Notes under the pieces: model-generated
Databases searched by the model: none
What the model was told of the DNA's origin: nothing
The model's input: the letters and a program-made list of their open reading frames with translations, nothing else
DNA from: Tenacibaculum agarivorans
Lineage (GTDB): Bacteria; Bacteroidota; Bacteroidia; Flavobacteriales; Flavobacteriaceae
NCBI RefSeq assembly: GCF_001936575.1
Contig: NZ_MSMP01000028.1
Coordinates: forward strand, 1 to 64,000
Direction of reading: 5' to 3'
Length of the DNA stretch: 64,000 nt
Shown here: positions 57,665-64,000 of the stretch, in pieces
Layout of the letters: the number at the start of each line of letters is the position of its first letter
Numbering within the stretch: the first letter of the stretch is position 1
Translations under genes and position numbers: made by a program

Positions 57665-58660
57665 ATGACTAAAATAACTGCAGCAATTACAGCAGTAGGT
57701 AAATATCTACCAGAATACATTTTAACTAACCAAGAGTTAGAAACTATGGTAGATACAAATGACGAGTGGATTACTACAAGAACAGGAATTAAAGAAAGAA
57801 GAATTCTTAAAGAAGAAGGCGCTGGTACTTCATTTATGGCTACCAGAGCAGCTCAAGATTTAATAGCTAAAAACAATATTGATCCTAAAGAGATTGATTT
57901 GGTAATTGTTGCTACAGCTACACCAGATATGTTAGTGGCTTCAACTGCTGTTTTTACCGCTACTGAAATCGGCGCTACAAATGCATTCGCTTACGATTTA
58001 CAAGCAGCATGCTCAAGCTTTTTATATGGTATGTCAGTAGCTTCAACTTATGTTGAATCTGGTCGATATAAGAAAGTATTATTAATTGGAGCTGATAAAA
58101 TGTCTTCAATAATCGATTATACAGATAGAGCCACTTGTATCATTTTTGGTGATGGTGCTGGTGCTGTTTTATTTGAACCTAATGAAGAAGGTTTAGGTTT
58201 TCAAGACGAATATTTACGTAGTGATGGTGTAGGAAGAGAGTTTTTGAAAATTGATGCTGGAGGATCTATTTTACCTCCAAGTGAAGAAACAGTAAAGAAC
58301 GGACAACATTATGTACATCAAGAAGGAAGAACTGTATTCAAGTTTGCAGTTTCTAACATGGCTGATGTTTCTGAAAAAATATTGGAACGTAATAACTTAA
58401 CCAAAGACACTGTGAATTGGTTAGTTCCACATCAAGCTAACAAAAGAATAATTGAAGCAACTGCTAATAGAATAGGTTTAGATGAAGAGAAGGTAATGAT
58501 GAACATATATAAATATGGGAACACTACTTCTGCTACACTACCACTTTTATTAGCGGACTATGAAAAAGAACTTAAAAAAGGTGATAATTTAATTTTTGCG
58601 GCCTTTGGTGGTGGCTTCACATGGGGAGCTATTTACCTGAAATGGGCATATAATGGATAA
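57665..58660 (+). CDS. fabH: 3-oxoacyl-ACP synthase III
   Basis: 331 residues. Catalytic Cys in LQAACSSFLYG (near 115), His in WLVPHQANKRI (near 257) and Asn in KYGNTTSATLPLLL (near 287). It condenses acetyl-CoA with malonyl-ACP to start fatty acid synthesis. The next gene accB is 23 nt after it. Gene order rpmF-fabH-accB-accC is well conserved. Confidence 0.96.
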   Translation: MTKITAAITAVGKYLPEYILTNQELETMVDTNDEWITTRTGIKERRILKEEGAGTSFMATRAAQDLIAKNNIDPKEIDLVIVATATPDMLVASTAVFTATEIGATNAFAYDLQAACSSFLYGMSVASTYVESGRYKKVLLIGADKMSSIIDYTDRATCIIFGDGAGAVLFEPNEEGLGFQDEYLRSDGVGREFLKIDAGGSILPPSEETVKNGQHYVHQEGRTVFKFAVSNMADVSEKILERNNLTKDTVNWLVPHQANKRIIEATANRIGLDEEKVMMNIYKYGNTTSATLPLLLADYEKELKKGDNLIFAAFGGGFTWGAIYLKWAYNG

Positions 58661-58683
58661 CAAATCAACTAAAATTATAAACA

Positions 58684-59178
58684 ATGGACATTAAAGAAAT
58701 CCAAAATCTTATTAAGTTCGTAGCTAAATCTGGAGCTAGCGAGGTAAAGCTAGAAATGGATGATGTTAAGATCACAATCAAAACTGGTTCTGAAGTATCT
58801 GAAACAAAAATTATACAAGCTGCACCTATAGCTGCTGCACCACAAGTTGTTGCGGCTCCTCCGGTAGCACAACCAGTAGTTGAAACAGCAGCACCAACAA
58901 CTAATGCTCCTGCTGCAGCAAAAGAAGACGATTCTAAATACGTTACTATAAAATCTCCAATTATCGGTACATTATACCGTAAGCCTTCTCCAGACAAGCC
59001 TTCATTTGTAGAAGTTGGTTCTGAAATAAAAGCAGGAGATACAGTATGTATTATTGAAGCAATGAAATTATTCAATGAGATTGAATCTGAAGTTTCAGGA
59101 AAAATAGTAAAAGTATTAGTAGATGATTCATCTCCTGTTGAATTTGATCAACCTTTATTCTTAGTTGATCCATCTTAA
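58684..59178 (+). CDS. accB: acetyl-CoA carboxylase biotin carboxyl carrier protein
   Basis: 164 residues. N-terminal helix pair, Ala/Pro/Val-rich linker at about 40-80 (APIAAAPQVVAAPPVAQP), then the biotinyl domain with EAMKLFNEIE near 120 (Lys as biotin site). Carries biotin between AccC and AccAD. Confidence 0.96.
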   Translation: MDIKEIQNLIKFVAKSGASEVKLEMDDVKITIKTGSEVSETKIIQAAPIAAAPQVVAAPPVAQPVVETAAPTTNAPAAAKEDDSKYVTIKSPIIGTLYRKPSPDKPSFVEVGSEIKAGDTVCIIEAMKLFNEIESEVSGKIVKVLVDDSSPVEFDQPLFLVDPS

Positions 59179-59225
59179 TTAGATCTTATAGTTCAAACGA
59201 TTGAGCTAACTAAACACATACAACT

Positions 59226-60563
59226 ATGTTTAAAAAGATATTAATTGCCAATAGAGGTGAAATTGCACTTCGTGTAATTCGTACCTGTAAAGAAATGGGT
59301 ATTAAAACAGTAGCTGTGTACTCTAAAGCAGACGCTGAAAGTTTACATGTTAGATTTGCTGATGAGGCTGTTTGTATTGGACCTGCTCCTAGTAACGAGT
59401 CTTATTTAAAAATGGATCGAATTATCGCTGCTGCAGAAATTACAAACGCAGATGCAATCCATCCAGGTTATGGTTTCCTTTCTGAAAATGCTAAATTCTC
59501 TAAATTGTGTGAAGAGCACGATATTAAATTTATTGGAGCTAGTGAAGAAATGATCTCTAAAATGGGAGACAAAGCTACAGCTAAAGCAACTATGATTGCT
59601 GCAGGTGTACCTTGTATTCCAGGATCTGAAGGAATCTTAGACTCATATGAAGAAGCAGAGAAAATAGCTACTGATATGGGATTCCCTGTAATGCTGAAAG
59701 CTACCGCTGGTGGTGGTGGTAAAGGAATGCGTGCAGTTTGGAACGTTGAAGATTTAAAACCAGCATGGGATTCTGCTAGAATGGAAGCTAAAGCTTCATT
59801 TGGTAATGACGGAATGTACATGGAGAAATTAATTGAAGAGCCAAGACATATTGAGATTCAAATTATTGGTGATTCTTTTGGAAAAGCGTGTCATTTATCT
59901 GAAAGAGATTGTTCTGTACAACGTCGTCACCAAAAATTAACTGAAGAAACTCCTTCTCCATTCATGACTGATGAATTGAGAAATGCAATGGGTGAAGCAG
60001 CTGTAAAAGCAGCAGAATATATTAAGTATGAAGGTGCAGGAACGGTTGAGTTTTTAGTAGACAAGCACCGTAATTTCTACTTTATGGAGATGAATACTCG
60101 TATCCAAGTAGAGCATCCAATTACTGAAGAGGTTGTGGATTACGATTTAATTCGTGAGCAAATCTTAGTTGCTGCAGGTGTGCCAATTTCAGGAAAAAAT
60201 TATTTCCCTCAGTTACACTCAATTGAATGTAGAATTAATGCTGAAGATCCTCATAAGAACTTTAGACCATCTCCTGGTAAGATCACTTCTTATCATGAAC
60301 CAGGTGGACATGGTGTACGTATAGATACGCATTCATATGCTGGATATACAATTCCACCAAACTATGATTCTATGATCGCTAAATTAATTGTAACTGCACA
60401 AACACGTGAAGAGGCAATTAACAAAATGAAGCGTGCTTTAGATGAATATATTATTGAAGGAATTAAAACGACTATTCCTTTCCATAGACAACTAATGGAT
60501 CACCCGGATTATGTTGCTGGTAATTATACTACCAAATTTATGGAAGACTTTGAGATTAAATAA
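59226..60563 (+). CDS. accC: acetyl-CoA carboxylase biotin carboxylase
   Basis: 445 residues. Starts MFKKILIANRGEIALRVIRT; ATP-grasp glycine loop KATAGGGGKGMR near 165; EMNTRIQVEHPITEE near 288 is the catalytic string; FRPSPGKI near 355. Carboxylates the biotin on AccB using ATP and bicarbonate. 47 nt after accB; terminator at 60587-60617. Confidence 0.97.
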   Translation: MFKKILIANRGEIALRVIRTCKEMGIKTVAVYSKADAESLHVRFADEAVCIGPAPSNESYLKMDRIIAAAEITNADAIHPGYGFLSENAKFSKLCEEHDIKFIGASEEMISKMGDKATAKATMIAAGVPCIPGSEGILDSYEEAEKIATDMGFPVMLKATAGGGGKGMRAVWNVEDLKPAWDSARMEAKASFGNDGMYMEKLIEEPRHIEIQIIGDSFGKACHLSERDCSVQRRHQKLTEETPSPFMTDELRNAMGEAAVKAAEYIKYEGAGTVEFLVDKHRNFYFMEMNTRIQVEHPITEEVVDYDLIREQILVAAGVPISGKNYFPQLHSIECRINAEDPHKNFRPSPGKITSYHEPGGHGVRIDTHSYAGYTIPPNYDSMIAKLIVTAQTREEAINKMKRALDEYIIEGIKTTIPFHRQLMDHPDYVAGNYTTKFMEDFEIK

Positions 60564-60586
60564 TACTTTATCTTAAACTATAATTC

Positions 60587-60617
60587 AAATCAGTGGCTTT
60601 TGTCACTGATTTTTTTA
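60587..60617 (+). terminator. terminator after accC
   Basis: AAATCAGTG (60587-60595) pairs with CACTGATTT (60604-60612), then TTTTATTT. Confidence 0.85.
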
Positions 60618-60634
60618 TTTGATACTTTTACAAC

Positions 60635-61873
60635 ATGATTTTCTTTTACAACATCATAATTCATATTGTTTACTTTTTTCTTCAAATAATCGCCTTATTT
60701 AACCCAAAAATAAAGTTATTTGTTCATGGAAGAAAAAAAACATTTGACAAACTAAAAATCATTACAAAAGAAGATCGTGTTTTTTGGGTTCATGCTGCTT
60801 CTTTGGGTGAATTTGAACAAGGTAGGCCAATTATAGAAAAACTAAAATCTAACTATCCAAATCATAAAATAGTCCTTACTTTTTTCTCTCCTTCTGGATA
60901 TGAAATTCGAAAAAACTATGATTTAGCCGATGTAGTCTGTTACTTACCTTTTGATAGTAAAAGAAGAGTGCAAAAATTCATTCAACAAACACACCCAGAA
61001 TTAGCTATTATAGTCAAATATGAATTCTGGCCTAATCTGCTAAATCAATTACAAAAGAACAATACTAAAACTATTCTAGTTTCAGGGATTTTTAGAGAAG
61101 AGCAATTATTTTTTAAGTCCTATGGAAAATGGATGCGTAAGTTTTTGAACACATTTGATCATTTCTTTGTTCAAAATGAAAACTCTAAAAAACTATTAAA
61201 TCATATCAATAAAACTAATGTTACTGTTTCTGGAGACACTCGTTTTGATCGAGTTTTTGAAATCTTGCAACAGGATAACACACTTGATTTTATTAACGAT
61301 TTTAAAAATAATAATTACACAATTGTAGCAGGTAGCACCTGGAAAGAAGATGAAGAACTCATTGTTAATTACATCAATACTCATGCTAGTGACAATGAAA
61401 AATTTATTATTGCTCCACATAAAATCGATAAAGAAAATATAGAAGAACTTAGAAAAACAATTCTCAAAAAAACTATTTTATATTCTGAAAGAAACAATGT
61501 CAACTTAACAGAATACCAAGTCTTCATTATTGATACTATTGGATTACTTACCAAGATTTATTCTTATGCCAATACCGCATATATTGGAGGAGGATTAGCT
61601 ACAGGCTTACATAACATTTTAGAGCCTGCTACTTTTGGAGTTCCAATTGTTTTCGGTGCAAATAAATATCAAAAATTTCAAGAGGCCAATGATTTAATTG
61701 ACTTGGGTGGTGCTAAAACTGTACTTAGTAAAGAGGATTTTACCACAATCTTTACAGCATTGAAAAACAACTTAGATACCCGAATAAAAATGGGAAAAAT
61801 ATTAAAAGAATATGTTCAAAACAACATTGGAGCTAGTGATTTAATACTAGAATACATTAAAAGATCAGTCTAA
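60635..61873 (+). CDS. waaA: 3-deoxy-D-manno-octulosonic acid (Kdo) transferase
   Basis: 412 residues. N-terminal membrane helix (NIIIHIVYFFLQIIALFNP), then a GT-B glycosyltransferase: WVHAASLGEFEQGRPIIEKL near 50, KYEFWPNLL near 125, AGSTWKEDEELI near 230, and AYIGGGLATGLHNILEPATFGVPIVFG near 316-342. It adds Kdo to lipid A precursor on the inner membrane cytosolic side. Its 3' end overlaps the DUF4230 gene by 9 nt. Confidence 0.95.
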   Translation: MIFFYNIIIHIVYFFLQIIALFNPKIKLFVHGRKKTFDKLKIITKEDRVFWVHAASLGEFEQGRPIIEKLKSNYPNHKIVLTFFSPSGYEIRKNYDLADVVCYLPFDSKRRVQKFIQQTHPELAIIVKYEFWPNLLNQLQKNNTKTILVSGIFREEQLFFKSYGKWMRKFLNTFDHFFVQNENSKKLLNHINKTNVTVSGDTRFDRVFEILQQDNTLDFINDFKNNNYTIVAGSTWKEDEELIVNYINTHASDNEKFIIAPHKIDKENIEELRKTILKKTILYSERNNVNLTEYQVFIIDTIGLLTKIYSYANTAYIGGGLATGLHNILEPATFGVPIVFGANKYQKFQEANDLIDLGGAKTVLSKEDFTTIFTALKNNLDTRIKMGKILKEYVQNNIGASDLILEYIKRSV

Positions 61874-62461
61874 CAATAGTGTTAATTCTTTAGTATTTGT
61901 ATTGTCTACCACTTTCCAACCATAAATTTTAGATAGTTGATAGATTTTAGATAACTCTTCAAATAACCGTGTCTTAGCTTCTTTTTTCTGATTGGTGAGC
62001 TCAACAGTTTCTTTTATTTTCTCAATAGCTTTGGTATTTAACTTATTGAATTCATCTTTAGAAAATGAATTAAACTGGCTTTGTTTTAAATCGAAGTATT
62101 TAATATCTGGTGAAATATTTACTTCTTCTTTTGGAATTTTATTGATGATAATTTGCTTCCCAATACTATCTACTTGTATTTCTAATTTCGACAAATCATA
62201 TCCTACCTCAACCTTTGCATTCACAGATAAGATAGCCTGTTTTTGAAACTGAACGTAATCAAACAAATACTTTTTGGTATCGGAAAAATTATACATTTCA
62301 GAGTAGTTTCCTTCAGAAACTACTAACTTGCTTAAATTATTAACTCCTTCTAATATTACTTTTATTTCTTCACTCTGATATTTTTTTTCTTTCTTATCAT
62401 ACCAAAGCTTTGCAATTAAGAAACCTAATAAGAAAACCGCTAAATATTTTAAAAAACGCAT
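61865..62461 (-). CDS. DUF4230 family membrane-anchored protein
   Basis: 198 residues. Uncleaved N-terminal helix (LKYLAVFLLGFLIAKLWYD), then a DUF4230-like domain (LVVSEGNYSEMYNFSDTKK; ILSVNAKVEVGYDLSKLEI) and a charged helical C-terminus. Probably periplasmic, anchored in the inner membrane. Function unknown. Convergent with waaA. Confidence 0.85.
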   Translation of the reverse strand: MRFLKYLAVFLLGFLIAKLWYDKKEKKYQSEEIKVILEGVNNLSKLVVSEGNYSEMYNFSDTKKYLFDYVQFQKQAILSVNAKVEVGYDLSKLEIQVDSIGKQIIINKIPKEEVNISPDIKYFDLKQSQFNSFSKDEFNKLNTKAIEKIKETVELTNQKKEAKTRLFEELSKIYQLSKIYGWKVVDNTNTKELTLLLD

Positions 62462-62612
62462 AATTACAATTTTATTGAAGGAAAAGTACTAATAAATTAA
62501 TAGACGTTGAAATAAAAATTAATATCAAAGAAGAATTAAGCATAGATATATTGGATAAGGAGTTTTCTTACTATAACTATAAAGAAAATGAGTAGTATAA
62601 CCTCAAAAAAAG

Positions 62613-62687
62613 TCGGGATGAAAGGATTCGAACCTTCGATCTCACGGCCCCCAGCCGTGCACTTTAACCGGACTAAGCTACATCCCG
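62613..62687 (-). tRNA. tRNA-Pro (GGG)
   Basis: 75 nt. Acceptor CGGGATG/CATCCCG, discriminator A, anticodon stem CACGG/CCGTG with loop CTGGGGG (anticodon GGG), T arm GGTTCGAATCC. C1-G72 is typical of bacterial tRNA-Pro. CCA not encoded. Confidence 0.95.
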
Positions 62688-62756
62688 AATTAATTTGGAA
62701 GGCAAATATAAAAAAAGCTCTGATAAATCAGAGCTTTGCTATTTTTATTCTTGTAT

Positions 62757-63119
62757 TTACATGGTATAAAAGAATTGCTCACTAGCAATTTTTCCATCTT
62801 TCACTTCAAACACACATAATTCATCCATTTGTTGTCTTCCTCTATCTTTAAAAGTAACATCAAAAGCCATTTTAGCACTGAAATGATTATCAGCTATAAC
62901 AGGTTCAGTAATTTCACTAGAATGAAATTCTACTACATTTTCTAGCCATTGTTTGCTTTTATTATACACCTCTTGCTTTCCAGATAATAGCTCTCCATCA
63001 AGTACCCCAGGCATCTCTTTACTCACTACATTTTCTGCGTATAATTCATTAATACATTCTAAATTCTTTCCTTCTCTGCACATTTGTGCCCATTTGTTTG
63101 CCACTTCTTGTGTAGTCAT
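62757..63119 (-). CDS. NTF2/SnoaL-like protein
   Basis: 120 residues. NTF2-like cone: an initial helix (TQEVANKWAQMCREGKNLECINELYAE), then VVSKEMP..GVLDGELLSGKQEV and long strands ending DGKIASEQFFYTM. No catalytic residues can be assigned; members range from isomerases to binding proteins. No signal peptide. Confidence 0.85.
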   Translation of the reverse strand: MTTQEVANKWAQMCREGKNLECINELYAENVVSKEMPGVLDGELLSGKQEVYNKSKQWLENVVEFHSSEITEPVIADNHFSAKMAFDVTFKDRGRQQMDELCVFEVKDGKIASEQFFYTM

Positions 63120-63187
63120 AATTTTTTGGTTTTAATGTTAATCTCCTAAAGTTAACCAAAAGAAACACAGGTGCTATTAATAAGTTG

Positions 63188-64000
63188 TTAAGAATTAACT
63201 GCTAAGGCTTTTTTATACGTAGTTAAACAACGTTCTCTAGCAAATTTATGATCTACTATTTGAGTTGGATATGTCAACTCCTGAAAATCTGGCACCCACT
63301 TTTTAATATAGACAAGCTGTTTATCAAATTTTTGAATTTGCGTAGTCGGATTAAAAATTCTAAAGTATGGCGCAGCATCTACTCCACAACCAGCTACCCA
63401 TTGCCAATTACCAATATTACTAGCCAATTCAAAATCTAATAACTTTTCAGCAAAGTATGCTTCACCCCAACGCCAATCGATTAATAAATGTTTACATAAG
63501 AAACTTCCAACAAGCATTCGAACTCTATTATGCATAAATCCAGTAGCATTTAATTCTCGCATTCCAGCATCTACTAATGGATAACCTGTTTCTCCTTTAC
63601 ACCATTTTGTAAAATCATCTTCATTATTTCTCCATTCTATAGCATCATATTGCGGCTTAAAAGCTTTATTTACAGTATCTGGAAAATGCCATAAAATTTG
63701 CATGAAAAATTCTCTCCAAATTAACTCTTTTAAAAATGTAATATTATCACTCTTTAATGCTTCAACAACTGCTTTTCGAGTAGAAATACTTCCAAAACGC
63801 AAATGGATTCCTAGTTTAGACGTTGCATCAGTGCCAGGAAAATTACGTTTTGCTTCATATTCATCAATTAAAACAGTACTGATATTATAATTTGGAATTT
63901 TTATATCCGAATCTTCAAATCCTAATTCTTTCTTTTCTAGAACTGGTTTGTATTCAATGTTGTCAAAATTTGAGGAATGATCTTCTGAAGGAAAAAATTC
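63188..64000 (-). CDS. deoxyribodipyrimidine photolyase / cryptochrome, N-terminus cut by window edge
   Basis: 271 codons are visible and the frame stays open to the window end, so the start lies beyond it. The visible part is the FAD-binding domain: TSKLGIHLRFGSIS near the left of it, WREFFMQILWHFP, GETGYPLVDAGMRELNATGFMHNRVRMLVGSFLCKHLLIDW and NIGNWQWVAGCGVDAAPYFRIFNP, the family's FAD and DNA lesion contacts. Class I CPD photolyase is most likely (the last motif ends in FRIFNP); a DASH type is less likely. It splits UV pyrimidine dimers using blue light. Confidence 0.93.
   Translation of the reverse strand, partial: EFFPSEDHSSNFDNIEYKPVLEKKELGFEDSDIKIPNYNISTVLIDEYEAKRNFPGTDATSKLGIHLRFGSISTRKAVVEALKSDNITFLKELIWREFFMQILWHFPDTVNKAFKPQYDAIEWRNNEDDFTKWCKGETGYPLVDAGMRELNATGFMHNRVRMLVGSFLCKHLLIDWRWGEAYFAEKLLDFELASNIGNWQWVAGCGVDAAPYFRIFNPTTQIQKFDKQLVYIKKWVPDFQELTYPTQIVDHKFARERCLTTYKKALAVNS

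Overview
The window is a low-GC chromosomal segment from a marine-type member of the Flavobacteriaceae (Bacteroidota). The evidence is two giant SprB-repeat adhesins and a BNR-repeat protein with type IX secretion (T9SS) C-terminal sorting domains, Bacteroidota promoters of the TAnnTTTG type, AT-rich start regions without clear Shine-Dalgarno sites, and family-typical gene neighbourhoods (ftsX-DUF3098-uppP-truB; DUF177-rpmF-fabH-accB-accC). I cannot name genus or species from sequence reading alone.

Layout. 1-4.9 kb: an orphan lipoprotein, then a tight ftsX/DUF3098/uppP/truB operon for division, wall lipid recycling and tRNA modification. 5.0-14.4 kb: two tandem paralogous T9SS surface adhesins with near-identical tails and terminators. 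14.5-21.4 kb: small metabolic genes, a lipoprotein, a T9SS beta-propeller protein and an orphan double-glycine-leader peptide. 21.4-28.7 kb: recX and a TetR-TolC-MFP-RND efflux operon with a visible palindromic operator over its promoter. 28.8-29.9 kb: a polyprenyl synthase and a tRNA with anticodon CAT.

29.85-45.25 kb is a 15.3-kb integrative island in the 3' half of that tRNA. A 50-bp direct repeat (29848-29897 and 45197-45246) marks the ends, a 24-bp direct repeat lies just inside each end, and a tyrosine integrase sits at the right end. The cargo is two convergent tyrosine recombinases, a displaced 3' half of an initiator tRNA (trace of a second element), a methyltransferase, an ABC importer operon with an unknown membrane protein, a polymorphic-toxin-like operon (RHS-tail metallopeptidase, lipoprotein candidate immunity protein, frameshifted remnant, two transglutaminase-like paralogues), a zinc-finger-like lipoprotein and a Fic protein.

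46.4-55.0 kb is the most interesting region: a peptide secretion locus with a VKOR/thioredoxin fusion, a C39-peptidase ABC exporter, an HlyD adaptor and ten small cysteine-containing precursors with one conserved double-glycine-type leader. Five of these are missing from, or too short for, routine gene calling. Most transcription units begin with the same leader element. It can be drawn as an H-type RNA pseudoknot with compensatory changes between copies, ending 26-27 nt before the start codon. I read this as a family of secreted disulfide-containing peptides (bacteriocins or signals) under a shared post-transcriptional control.

55.0-64.0 kb returns to housekeeping: ribE, pdxA, DUF177, rpmF, fabH, accB, accC, waaA, a DUF4230 protein, tRNA-Pro, an NTF2-like protein and a photolyase running off the window end.
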